From Toxotes chatareus (Eukaryota; Chordata; Actinopteri; Toxotidae), in contig CM028898.1 in NCBI GenBank assembly GCA_016801885.1, forward strand, positions 6,029,177 to 6,093,176: 64,000 nt of DNA. Direction: 5' to 3'. The notes below the pieces were generated by a model that was not told the origin of the DNA, made no database searches, and saw nothing but the letters and a program-made list of their open reading frames with translations. Below, piece after piece: positions 39,498-52,400 of the stretch (positions are counted from its first letter, which is position 1; each line of letters begins with the position of its first letter). The position numbers and the translations under genes are program-made.

Positions 39498-40273
39498 AAA
39501 AACTTTTTCTGCTTCCCTTCTTGATTTGTCACCCACGTAAATAAAATGCCAGCAGAAGCACTAAACCCTCTTCAGAAACACATGAACAACAAGACTTCAT
39601 AAAAAAGGGCACTGCAAAAGTTGTGCAGAAATTCCTGCTGCCCTGAAATAACCTAACAACCGAAATGTCACACAGTTAGACAATCAATAACACTGACGAG
39701 CCACAGCAAAGGTCTCCATCACGCTCTGTCTGTTTCTGTACGTGTGTGTGTGTGTGTGGAGGAAGAACAGGGAAACACTGCATCATTGCTGCAATGCCAG
39801 AAAGTGAACACACTTGTTTTGTTTATCTTCATGGGTGCACCAGTAAATTGTCATATGTGACCACTTGTCAAAGTTGAAGCTATGTAGTATGCATATAAAT
39901 TTCATATTAATTAAGTGGCCATTTTTCTTATACTTATTTTATCTTATTGTATTTTGATCACAGGGAGAGGTCAAAGTGGAATATGAACACCCAATAGATT
40001 ATTACAAAACCTAAATCAACTTAATGCAGCATTAAGTGCCAACAGATTAAGTCTTAGTGTTGTATTTTGTATGCAGACCAGTGTTGACTGTGTTTGTGCT
40101 GTTCAGCCTCTCAGAGCTCCTCTCTAACATAAGCACACACTTATTTAGACTCAATTACAGACAAGACTTAATGAATGCCAGAGCGATCATGTGTGGGACT
40201 GCGTGTGTGTATGTGCATACAGATGTCATTGTGTATGTGTGTGTATGTGTGCGTGTGTGTGTGCTTGTAGATC

Positions 40274-40514
40274 TATCTTTGTGAGGACCAATTTGAGCAT
40301 AGAGCTTACGGAGTGAGGACACTGTGGTAAAGTGAGGACATTTTGGTCGGTCCTCACAACTTTAAATGGCTGTTGGAGGGTTAGGACATGGTTTTAGGGT
40401 TCAGGTTAGAAATGTGTTTTGGTTATGGTTAGTGTTAGGCATTCAGTTCAGATGGTTAAGGTTAAGATAAGGGGCTTGGGAATGCATTATGTCAATGATG
40501 TCCTCACAAAGATA
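40274..40514. mobile_element. 241-bp non-autonomous foldback element (MITE-like)
   Basis: Perfect 15-bp terminal inverted repeats, TATCTTTGTGAGGAC at 40274-40288 and its reverse complement at 40500-40514, bound a non-coding body with degenerate GGTTAGG motifs. TG-rich microsatellites flank both sides (40201-40265 and 40520-40540). The GTGAGGACC/GGTCCTCAC theme is one I know as a frequent teleost repeat; the superfamily is not assigned. Confidence 0.7.
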
Positions 40515-41723
40515 TAATACAAGTGTGTGAGTGTGTGCACTCAAAGAGGAGGGGAGGAGAGCAAAAGAATGAACAAACCCAGTGGTACAACACAAGGAGC
40601 ATCAGGGGCACCAGTAAGAGTTCTGCAAGCTAATAAACCTTCTGTTTGAAATAATGACATTCAAATCCCAAATAACACTTGTCTTACACTTACTCTTGTC
40701 CCAGGTGCAACCTATAAGTCAAATAGGTCCTGGGTTGCCATCTAGTGGCCATTCCTAAAAATAACAAAACTCATTTCTTCCTCAGGTAACACAGGCAGAA
40801 ACTCATATATACAGTAATGCAGCAGAACTGTCAGGGATTCTATGGGAGCAAGAAAGCATCTTTGCTCACAAGGAGAAAAACAATAATAGTCTCTTTGGAG
40901 AACCCTGTTTACGCAAGGGTTTATAAGGACTTCTTTTTCAAGAACATGTGGGTACACTTCAAAAAGTCCTGAAAGACCTCATTATTGTATTGTGTGAAGT
41001 GTTCAAGGTGAGCTTTGGTAATACACAATTACATGTTCTGTTGTACCACTATTCAGAGTGCCCCACAACAACGGCTACTACAGCTCTACCTTGATCTGTT
41101 TGCACTCTCAACCAAAGCCTTGTAGCCGCTCAGGTTGACCAGTATGACTTTTTTTTAAAGCAGACGTTCTGAGTCATCATAGCAGAGACAGCACTAGTGG
41201 AACTAATAACATTAACAATGTAAGTAAGGGCGTAAGTCATGGCAGTGAGCCCACATGCACAATGCCAGGATCCTGAAACTTTTCCAACTATGTCAAGGCA
41301 AAATGTCTGACATGAAAAAGGTCTGTTGTGAAACATTCTAGAAGGCGATATATTAAATAGGTAGTGCAACATGTTGAGGTAACTCGTAATTGAGTTGTTC
41401 AAAGCTGAAATCTTATTGGTATTAACGTGTACACCAACAATATTACAGTGCCATTGTGTTTGCTCATAAATACATATGGACTGACAATTTACAGGAAATA
41501 AATCTAACATTTAAGATGCTATGTTCAGTTTTTTTTTTCTTTCCAAGACATTATTTATTTATATTTTCATTTAGATACTTGATTAAGGGAGCTGTAGTTT
41601 TTGTTGCTGTTATTGGGGGAGTTAAGAACAGTCGTGCGATTAATAGTTGTGTCTTGTCATCAGTTCAGGTGTGCTTTTCCAGTAATTATTTTTCCTCCTC
41701 AAACCTCGATGGTTAAACTGTGC

Positions 41724-41817
41724 TGCTCCAGATGAGGCTCGGACTCACACCCTCTGTGTCACTCTGCACATCCTGTCTTATAAGCACCACGTGTAGTCAA
41801 TTCACCGTAGTACCATA
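41724..41817 (-). pseudogene. tRNA-Ile(UAU) pseudogene, intron region retained
   Basis: On the minus strand the 3' two thirds read CTTATAAGACAG, then the GTGTGAGTCCGAGCCTCA T-arm and CTGGAGCA, paralleling the intact gene at 55876-55969 including its intron. The 5' acceptor strand and D-arm are decayed (acceptor pairing lost). The downstream flank CAGTTTAACC resembles AGTTTTAACC after the intact gene, suggesting duplication of DNA beyond the tRNA itself. Confidence 0.75.
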
Positions 41818-42086
41818 AATCACTGTTTTCAATAAGGACTTGAAGAAGACATTTAGCAGGAGACCAAGAAACTAGAGCCAACCTCTAGATAACTGACCAG
41901 TTTGACCACAGCTGGCGACTGTGTGTGTTTTTACTTTCAGCCTCTCAGATCAGTTTCAATTTAATAAACTTTGAATGGATATAGCCTTCAACAATTTGTT
42001 GTCGCATTTCAAATAAGAGCTAATCCAATACTGTTTAAAATATTTTTTCTAAAATATAATTGTGGTGAAGAGTGAGTAGTTTGCAG

Positions 42087-42180
42087 GCTCCAGTGGTGCA
42101 GTCGGTCAGTGTGCAATACTTACAAGACAGTAACCTGCAGACTGATGCAGGGGCTGTGAGTCCAAGCGCCGCCTGGAGCA
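42087..42180 (+). pseudogene. tRNA-Ile(UAU)-derived pseudogene with altered anticodon
   Basis: It is 94 bp, the same length as the intact gene, and starts GCTCCAGTGG and ends CCTGGAGCA, so the acceptor stem pairs. The anticodon loop reads CTTACAA (UAC instead of UAU). The anticodon stem has two mismatches (CAATA against TGCAG) and the T-stem is broken (GTGAG against GCCGC). The intron-equivalent segment is still present. It is unlikely to make a functional tRNA. Confidence 0.75.
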
Positions 42181-42297
42181 GTGTAGGTTAGCTTTCTGGA
42201 CGTTTCCTCTGTGGAAAAACACACACACATCAAAAATGAGCCAATCTTTGTGTCTTGTTGTGTTTATTGTCTGGTAGCTAAAACGCAACCACTTTGA

Positions 42298-42299
<2 letters not shown>

Positions 42300-42329
<30 letters not shown>
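42300..42329 (+). repeat. poly(A) tract, 30 bp
   Basis: An uninterrupted A run lies about 120 bp downstream of the tRNA pseudogene at 42087-42180. A second, shorter A run is at 42420-42434. They may mark retroposed sequence or be simple repeats. Confidence 0.9.
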
Positions 42330-42334
<5 letters not shown>

Positions 42335-42510
42335 CACACAAATTCACCTCCGTAACAGTTATTCACAATGCAGCAGATTAACATACAACTGTGTTCTCTA
42401 CATGTAACACAGGGTGAATAAAAAAAAAAAAAAACCCATCTGTGAAAGAAGTGCATTAAAGGCTGTGTAAAAACATCATTTACATGGTTTTGTCAGGTTG
42501 TGAAATACAG

Positions 42511-42537
42511 TTAGGGTTAAACCTAACCCTAACCCTA
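42511..42537 (+). repeat. short telomere-like repeat in head-to-head orientation
   Basis: TTAGGGTT is followed after two bases by CCTAACCCTAACCC, so the two strands of the telomere motif face each other over 27 bp. A single-orientation stretch lies at 36959-36973. Confidence 0.6.
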
Positions 42538-42600
42538 CAAAGGTTTCAGTGTCTAACAGAAACCGTTGACACAAACTGAAACATGGCACAAAAAGACAAC

Positions 42601-42628
42601 GTGTGTGTGTGTGTGTGTGTGTGTGTGA
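42601..42628 (+). repeat. (GT)n microsatellite
   Basis: Fourteen GT dinucleotides, about 360 bp beyond the inferred 3' end of rhbdf1. Confidence 0.9.
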
Positions 42629-42987
42629 GTGAATGTGAGTGAGAATAAGGCACTTTGAAGCATTTTAGAGTCCAAGTTTTAACTCTAAGAAACTCCAGTA
42701 AACTGTCTGGACCTCAGTAAAAAAAAGTACAAAACAAAAGTCCCCAGCTCGTCCTCCGCCACTGTGACAGGGTGTACTGCTCCTTTTGGCCACTGAGGGG
42801 TGCTGCTAAGTCACGTAAGAAGACAGGTAGAGAATTTGGCAGGGAACAGTTGCCTTTGGAACTCTCCTCCGGTGTGACTGGTCACTGATTAGCCCAGCTA
42901 TAGATCAGTCTCACATTGATCAATTGTTATTCCTTTTCAGTCAAGTTTTGTTCTCATGCAGATGCCTGGAGGTTTTCACCTGTAGCC

Positions 42988-42993
42988 TTTATT
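42988..42993 (-). terminator. rhbdf1: rhbdf1 polyadenylation signal
   Basis: TTTATT on the plus strand is AATAAA in the sense of rhbdf1, 243 nt past the stop codon. It implies a short 3' UTR ending at about 42970. Confidence 0.6.
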
Positions 42994-43235
42994 CATCTGT
43001 CCGTCTCGACGGGCCGGTTTCATCGTTCCAAACACTTCAGCAAACACATCTGAAAGTCATATCTCCATATAAAATCCTGAAATGCTGCTCGTTATTCCAG
43101 GAGAAATGATGCTGCTCAGTCACAAGCTGCGCTGTATCTAAATATGCATTTCTCAGCTACATCACCATCCAGCATTTTGAAATGTTGGGACCAGTCCAGC
43201 TTCAGTGCACGTCCAGAGACAGTCCGGCTGACATT

Positions 43236-43431
43236 TCAGAGGAGGTGCGCGTTCAGGTCGTACTTCTCGCAGAACTTGTCGGTGATCGGGATGCAGGTGA
43301 GGTACTCGCACCAGTCACACTTCACGGGGTAGACATAGAAGAGAACGGCCAGCGCGGAGAGCAGACCCAGGAAGACCAGCAAGAAGACACAGATCTGTAC
43401 CCGCTTACGGTACATATCAGAACGCCCAAAG
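43236..43431 (-). CDS. rhbdf1: rhbdf1 last coding exon 18 (residues 787-851)
   Basis: Acceptor TCTCTTTAG to TGA at 43236-43238. It encodes the last membrane segment and the [20 protein letters not shown] tail that closes all iRhom1 proteins. Confidence 0.97.
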
Positions 43432-46400
43432 CTAAAGAGAACACACCAAGGTTTATTCACCTCATGATGAAGCTAAAAGAGACAAAGATGTTCACATAAA
43501 ATCCATGCCTCTTCATAGTGTTAACTATTCCTCTTGCTATGCTTCTATACATCCCTTTCTTTGCTTACCTGATGTATGGCAGGAAGGCGAAGGACAGGAA
43601 GAATCCCGATATGAAGCCGCAGATGTGGGCAAAGTTGTCAATCCATGGAAGCAAACCAAAGGAGAAGAGGAAGACTGAGATGGCCAGCAGCTTGGCAAAC
43701 GCCCACCACGGTCGCTCGAGGATCTGCCAGCTCTGAAACAGCTCCACAAACAGACAGGCCAGGATACCGAACTGGCTGCCTGCAGGACCCACCTGAGAGA
43801 GAGCAAAAGATGATAACTCTATGTTTAAGGTTTGCTCAGCTCATCAGAAAACTAGTCTTTGACAAAAGTCCTGAAAGAAGCATAAAGTGTTGGGTGTTTA
43901 AGTGTTTTGAGGGTGACATTGTACCTCGGCTCTGTAAGGCAGGAAGATGGCTGAGGCCAGGTTTCCAGTGATGCCGCTTAGCATGTAGATGATGGAGATT
44001 CTCAACCAGCCAGCCAGCTTCTCTAGGTCCCTCAGCACCGTCATCTGGAACAACACCGACACCAGGCAGTGCAGGATCCTGCGGACACAGACACACAGCC
44101 AGTTATTTTTAACACTGACCCAAATCCACCTGATATTTCACATTTGTGATTTAGGCACATGAAACAGTTGTATTTCCACATCTAAATGCTGAAGCCTATT
44201 CTGAAATAGACAATAAATTGAAGGGAGTTCAGTCACCCAGCATGAAGAAAGAGAGACAGCCAGAGTCTGGAGAACTGGTCTGGGACCTCTGGGTTGAGAA
44301 AAGGCAGCAAACCACACACATCATCCATACAAGCCACCTGGAGGAGAAAGAGAAAGTCAGGAGAAAGACAATCAGGATCAACTGCCACCCCATGGAGGAA
44401 CATGACAGTGTTGAATTCAGTCCAAAGTCCTTCAATTCATAGCTCACTACAGGCACCAGTGGTACAATCTGTCAGCACATAGTCCTTATAAGACAATGTC
44501 CTACAGAGCAATGTCGAGGTTGAATGCATCACAGATACCCTCTGAAACACTGACTAGGATAAGGCCTTTAGAATTAGCAAAAACAGAAACTGTTGCATAG
44601 AGTTGCTAAATAAAAAGCAGCTGTCAGATCAGATTTGAGGAGAAGAAAATGTTATAAATATAGTAAAAGTTGTTGTCCTACCTGTGAGCACAGAGTAGCC
44701 TCCTCATGGAAGTAGCCGCGCATGAAGTCACAGTATTCTCTGGAAGTGATTTCACATCTGCAACGTGACACATATCATTGGCTTCATCAGCAAGAGCTCA
44801 CAGAAAAAAAAAGAAAATGCAGAAAGGAATTATTTAAAAAGTCAAATATACATAAGAGTTTGTGTGTCGTTTAATTTAGTGTGAGGTTACGTTGCCTTAA
44901 GGGGCTGAGAGATTTTCAACCTGGCATATGCAACAGAAAATCTATACAGGCTGAGCCGCAGTGGCAAGTCAAAGCCTTCTCCTCACTCAGTGACATTGGT
45001 CCTTACCGTCCTTTGGTTCCAATGCAGCAGGGCCGGCCTGTGATGGTGCAGTCTATGTGGGGGAGGTTGGTGTGATTCCCAGAGTTGTACCTTGTACAAA
45101 CCTACACATCATAACCATAGGAAAGGTTTTGAAACAGTGGAAAATCAAAATGCTTGTTTGACCTTCACCTAAAGTAAACTCCTTAAATTTAAATAAAATA
45201 ATGCTAAAATTAGCTTCAGGGAGAGGGAATTCTCCTTTGGGACCAACCATTAGAGGCTCTCCCTTAACTCCCCGTAGCACATTTACAACCCTGCAGTGCC
45301 GTTTTGCCAAATTAATACAAAAATGGAGATTATATCAACATTTTTATGGTCTTAAGCTGAGTATCTAACAGAGTGAATGTAACTGTACTCACTGGCCACT
45401 TGGTAATGTCATCAGGCCACTCATGAGGTGAAACTGAGGCTGGCTCCAGGCAAATTCTACAAAATCAAGCACATAAGTTCAATAAAATGAGTGAACAGTT
45501 TTGTTTTCTATTAGTTTGACTGAGCCACAAAAATACAGTCCACACATGGAGGAACATCATGTCTGTTAACAGAGAGCATTTTTACATTACCTGGGGTCCT
45601 GATGGCAGACTGAACCATGTTGGCGTGGTTTACTATTCAGATGGGGAGCACTAGGGTGCTGAGGCCACTTCACCCACACTGCCAGGGTACTCTGCAGGAG
45701 AAGACAAACAGAAGTAGCTTAAGAATTTCTTTTATCAACCAGTAACACCTGATTATGACACGACTGATTATGACGGCCAGGTAACAGTCGTCTGACTCTA
45801 AAATCTCTGCCTTCACTGACCGAACACTCCTCTTGTACAGTCTGCAGGCAGCCGGAGCGATCGTTCCTCACGCAGCAGCCTGACTCTCTCTCCCTCGCTC
45901 TCTTCTCCTGGATCAGTTTCTGGATCTCTTGGTCTTGACGCATGCACGGGGAAAACTTAGCTCCCAGGTGGATCAGCGCCTCCTGCGGGACAGTGGGAGG
46001 GGGGGCTAGGTGAAGTTGTGGACCTAGACCAGTGGTTAGCTAGTATCTATTACCTTTACAGTTTACTTCTAGTGTTAACTATCTAATTGTAACAGTTTTA
46101 ATTAATTAATTAAGCTAGCTAGACAACTACAAGCAACTCTACACTGGAGCTTTCCTAATTTAACCACCACACTTAAGAGCAGAGCACAATCACAGATGGA
46201 AGATGGTAACATAGAAATACTTACTGAGCTCGGTCCCACCCAGAAGTTTTGTTGTTGCACAAACTTAACATTTTCATAAACCCCTTTGTTCCTCAGCACC
46301 TAAAGAAAAAAGGTTATTTGTATTACTCAGTCATCCAGAGCAAATTCAACTTACATTCACAAATAGACCAATCAAAGGATTATGAACACAGTAAACTATA

Positions 46401-49400
46401 CATACAGAATCAACAGTTTCGTGTTGTGAGAAGCCCACAGGGGCAATGCCGTAGATAGCCACAGCCAGAATGGTGATGAGCAAATGGACAAATGTGATCC
46501 AGTAGCTGAAAAAAGGCCTGAGGAGGAGAGGAAAACAATTTCAGCCTCCATTTGCTGGGATATTGACAAAAAAAAAAAACTACATTTAATTTCACCACAG
46601 AGGACGGTCATCCCCCAAGGAAAAACAGAATCAGCTGCCTTACCTGTGATCATCCATGTCCTCAATCTGTCTCTTTACAAAGCTGTCGATGCGCTTGCGG
46701 TACGTCCGGTTTGTGAGACGACCGACCATGCCGAGTCCATACGGCCTCTTCTCTCGGGCAAACAGCTTCTTAACGGGAACCACAATCCTTTGTCCCCGCT
46801 GCTGATTGACACTCACCACCTCCTGTTTCAGACGCACTTTAGGTTGGACCACAGAGGCGTCTTTTGTTTTCCGCCATCCTCGCTCCAAAGGCCTGGAATG
46901 AGGAAGAGGAAAGCAGAGGGAAGAATTGCGAGGAAAGAGATGCGTTAGACGGAGTTCTGCAAAACCTGTGTTTGGTTCATGTGTGCATATGAAAAATTCT
47001 GTGAAAAACATAAACCCACAGCATGAGGTGACTCCTCTCCAGTTCATTCTTATCAAGCGCGCTTCCTGTGAGCTCGCTTTCATCCAGCTGTTTGAGGGCA
47101 GCCTCCGATGGTGTCTCGAAAACCTCATCCGCATAGCTGGACAACTCGTCCTGCAGGCCGTCCTACCAAGATGACAACTAAGTAAGTAGGAATTCAAAGC
47201 TGAACAACTCAGAATATACTCCATTTGAAAGAGGGCACAAAGGCAGGGCAAGAGTCACTAAATAAAATCACAGTTTATAAAGTGATTTGAATCAACACAT
47301 CGGTCGATTTGATTTAGCTGTTTTGATCAATGTGTTTTACTTTGTTTTGCCCAAAGCACAAGAAAATACTTTGGGATGAGCTTATTAATTCCTTGCAATC
47401 AAGTTGCAATGTCATAGTAACAACCACATAAAAGTACAATGGCTTGACCGGTTGCTCATTGAATGTTTTAAGCGCTGACTGTTTTAAGACAAGAAATTAA
47501 AGCTTAGCCTGGCACAGTGTGAAAGTGTGTCCCCTGCTCACTCTGGTGAAGAAGGAAGTGTCCAGATCATCAGGAAAGTCCACAGTGTCGTCTTCAAAGA
47601 AACTAGGAGGCATGAAACTCCGTCTGCGATGTCGTCCAGGGGTGTTCTCGCCTAATGTCCGGCCCTAACAAACACAAATAACACGCTCACAAACATCATC
47701 ATCTGTTGACTTCAGACTGAGGTGCAATAATATTTTCTGTACTAAAGAATGAGAATAAAGAAACATTATCAAATATAAATATATGTATATAAAATTTAAA
47801 AATATGTAGCATTTTCACACAACAGTGTATCACTGCTATATCAGTACATCACAGTACTTATATCAGCAAATGCTTCTGCTCACACCAGTGGTATTGTAGA
47901 AATTGATAGAGGCTAGCAGAAACATATACAGTATACCCTGAGCCTGACAGTTTATCTGGAGGAATCCCCTAAGTTGTGTGCCACTTCCTTAATGACTGTG
48001 TCTGATGGCTGCGTAGCATCAGTGACCTCTGTGTCACTGGATTAGTTCTGCACTTCTGGAATATTCTGATCGTAATCCAGCAGATATCTGAGCATTCGCT
48101 GTGCATTATCATGGACCATCTGCTGGTGAAACTCCCCTCGGCTCAACAGGCACTAATAAAAAACTCACTGAACATTCATTCATCCCTTTATATGGGTGTG
48201 TCTGTAGCCAGTGGGCCGCACAGAGAGTCATCTGCACACTACAGTATGATACATTTAAGCGCTTAATCCACAACATGACAGCTGATCTAAGGTTTTTTAC
48301 GTAACCGGCCTACACACACACAAACACGAATACACAGACAGAAATGCAAATATACCGATAAACTCAGAAATAAATCCCATCCATTCATAGGTGGAGGAGA
48401 CAGGGACACATCAGAATACAACAGATGGAGTTTTTCTAGGAATCTCAAAACATGAGATAATAGAGATTAAACTGTGTGTGTATGTACACAGTGCTTTTAA
48501 ATGTGTCAGTTACAGGCTGACTATGCTCTTGGTCTTTTAAAGGTTTGTTACAAAGCATTAAAAAAATGTAAAGTATTCATGTGTATATCCTGAGCTAAGC
48601 TCCTGAGCTTTTCAGAGAACAAGACAACAATCTGGTTACAGTGATCTACTACTGTTTGCTCATAATGGAAGTTATAGCTGATCCTAATGTGCATTCACAT
48701 TGTACAGAGAAGACAAAACCCGGGGTTGGCAGGAGCTTAGAGGAGTTTGAAGCACAGATTTTGCAAAGCACAAAATATCTGGTGATGGAAAGAAACGTCA
48801 AAATAAATTCTACTGTTTAAAACAAAAAAAATAACACCTTCATAAGTGCTGCTGCAGCCTTGAGACTCATGACAGCAACAGACTCCCGTTTGCGTCGTCG
48901 TGGCAACCGGTTGAGGGCTGAGCGGGAGCTTGAAAAGGAGCAGAGCGAGGCGGTGCCGGGTGTGATGGGAGTTTGCGGGACACTGAGGCCGTCTACCTCT
49001 TCCACCATGCGGAAGGCACGACCCCGAGCCAGGGGGTCTACGATCTACACACACACACACACACGCACACAGTACTTTACATACTCAGCCACAAACAGTA
49101 AACACAACAGTGAACACATAGCGAAGGAATAGTGAACAGCAGGGATGCACACAACACACATCTAAACTAGGGTTAGACTGATGCATCAGGTGGAAAGTAG
49201 GTGTGACAGGCAACTGATATTTTACATAAACATTATTGTTTATTGATTAAATTATTCACTCTAGCAGCGGATGTTTGCCTATATATAAATATCTATAAAT
49301 CATCACTTGCAGCAAGCTATTAAACCTGGGCTGCCAGTTACCATCATGGTATCACGTTGCTAGCGTTCTAGCTAAAAAAAAAAATTCTGTTACTACAGAC

Positions 49401-52400
49401 ACTATATTTTTTAACAGAGCTGAAATACATCTCCTGTAGGTTAGTGAAGTAAGTTAGTGAATTCAAAGAGCATTTTGTATCTTATTAATTATTATTAATT
49501 ATTGATATCAGATTAGATTAGATTTAGTTTTCAAAGACCCATCAATCAAACCTTAGACAAGATGACAAAGCAAAGAGGTAAAGCAAGCGCCAAAAATCTA
49601 ATGTGTAATAAAGAAAGAGCGTGAACGGGTGGAAGAAGTGAAGTGAAAGAAGTAAAAGAGAAAAAAGTGAATAATTGTCCCATTTATTCCTCTAATCCCT
49701 TCAGTGCTCCCCAGGCGCTGGCCTACCCTCTGCATGCCATAGTGGTGACTGGGGTGGTGTGGTGGGAGGTAGAGGGGAGGAGGGGTCTCAGTGCTGGCCA
49801 GGGAGAGGTTGTCCTGGCTGTGGAGCTCCATTTCCCTCATCACCTGAGCCTTCAGACCCCCGTACAGATGGCTGCAGTGCTGCAGGCTCTTCCTCCTCCA
49901 TCGCTGGGTGCTGTCGCTGTCTTTACTCACCCCGAACCAGTCAGCCGTACCCCTAGAGAGAGAAGGAAAGGTAAACAGGTAAATTTGTGATTTAAATTTG
50001 TAATTTTAATTTTGAATTTGTGCATAACAGCCATGCTACCGGCTCAGTAAGACTGCACTATCTTACTCACGACAATCACTACCCCTCCTACTTACAACAA
50101 CATCTCGCACTTTTTATCAAATTAACTTTAATTCAATTGCATAAATCAGCTTAAACTTCCCTGATAATGATAAGTGATTTGATAATGAAGAATCAGGATG
50201 AGGGGTCATGGGTCAGGATTTATACAGCTGCAGTCAAGAAAGATCTCTTTTGCAACATGTCAATGTTTCAGCCAAAGAAATCCTCATAAATTCAGCCCGT
50301 TTCTAGTATTTTTTTTCTCTGCTGTCTGTTTATCTTTCTGTGTGTATGTGTGTGTGTTTGACTGTGTGGACACGACCTACTGTTCTCTGTTCGGTCAGTA
50401 TTAAAGAAGCAGACGTTGCCTGATTGTCCTGACATGGCTGTCTGTGTGTGTGTGCTTTGTGTGCTTCTCATTTAAACTCAATAAACGTGCATTCACTGTG
50501 AGCATCCAGGTCCTTTTTTCCATTAACCGTGCCTGCGTGCCAGACTGTGTGTTAACTGATCGGAGTGGGGAGGCCACGCTGAGGAAACTGTTTGGAGAGC
50601 AGAGCACCCAGTAATAAACACTCAGACCTCATCATCAAGAAAGACGCCAGCTGGGGAAGCCTTTTAAGGCTGCGCAGGGGCAGGGAGGGGGCGGCGTGGA
50701 CCTGATTGTTGTCCTTCCAGAGAGGAATGTCTCAGAAAGAAGACGCAGGTTTAGGAAAGCAGAGAGAGACGGGAATCAGACGGGGCCTCTTTGACCAGGA
50801 GAGGAGGAGATGTAAACATATAGGAGAAGGGAGAACGTGAGAAGCAGGAGGAGCAGGAGGAGCGGAGGCCATAACACGACATGAACTGAATGAAAACGCT
50901 GAAAAAATACAATGCAATACTGACGTAACATCCACTGTACTGATGGTAAAAGGCGATGCGGCCCCAAGGTGAATACAGGCCTAATTGTGGCTAAATGGCA
51001 TTTGTTTGTGTGTGTTTAGATAAGCAACTGTTTGTCTGTGCGCACATGCACCAACAAGCATGCATTTCATACTCGCCCACGCAAAACCCTAAATAATAAT
51101 CATAATATTCACAACTGCCTGACGACAGCACAAACCCATCACGCATCAGAGATTAAAGCGACGTTAAAACCACATGAATTAGCTTTCATATCCTCCAGGT
51201 AAGGCTGGTACACATGCAGCAGCAATCTACTATATCCTAATTACAGGCTTAGATAGCATTCATCTGAGAAAAGGCCACGGGGCAAATCTACAGTCTAAAC
51301 AAATTCTCATTGAAAAAACAGATAATCGAGAGGCTAAATATGAGCAGTGATAACAGGCACTGAGTTTGCTGAGTGTATAAATCAGCAAACGAGACAGTTT
51401 TATTGCTCCTTCACCACAGTTTAAGTTTATTTCTGTTCGGTTGAGCTGATATTTCAGTTGACCAAAATTTGTAGTTTATTAGGAGCAAATTAATTATAAG
51501 CTGTCACATGTCCATAGTTATAGTTAATAGTAATTCAGCTCAACAAAAAAAAATGTAAAGACATTGTCAGCTTTTCTTTTATTTTGTCCAGAGTGCATTA
51601 CTGTTTTGTAAAAGAATCCTTCATTTAAGGTCAGAAAAGCCAAGTTTGGATGGTCTCCCTGCCATAAAGTGAGGCTATACACTGTCAGTGTTACAAATGC
51701 TGTTTCACATCATGACAAAAAGAACATTTCTAACAATAAAAAATTATAAATGAAAATGGTTATGAAATATTCAGCCCCAAACTGTATGTACTAATTAAAT
51801 AAAACACAGCAATGTAATTCAAGGAAAATAACCAAGTACATCTACAATCTATCAAGTACTAGACAGAAGTATGAATATGATGTTCATTTCAGATTTCCAG
51901 TCTTTTAAAATACACCATTTATCAGTTACACTACTGAGTAATAAAAAAATCTATTAAAACTATCTCCAAATGCTGCTGACAATGAAGTGTACTAGTACGT
52001 ACATTTAATTGGGTCAAATTTTAAAGGCTGTACTTTTACTTTTAGAATATTTTTAGACTGCAGCATCGCTACATTTACTCAAAAGAAAATTTAAACATTT
52101 TGAGAAGTAGACTTTCTTGCTGAGAGTTCAGTGACTGATACCACTCTCCTGTCTTTGTTAAATACAGCAGTATTATATATACAAAAACAGTTCGTTAGCT
52201 TGGCTTAGCACAGAGACTGGAAAAAGGGGGAAACAGCTAGCCGGGTTCCGTCTGAGGGCAACAAAATGAACCAACTACCACCTTTAAAGCTCACTAATTA
52301 ACATGTTATGTCTTATTTATTTAATCTGTACAAAAACCAAAGTGTTTCTCTGTAAGAAACTGAATAAAAATAATTCTCAAAATGTTGAATTATTCCTTAA

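Noticed and set aside
42087..42180. Functional tRNA-Val(UAC)
   Set aside because: The body is clearly tRNA-Ile(UAU)-derived with a broken T-stem and anticodon stem and no terminator close behind, so it is called a pseudogene.
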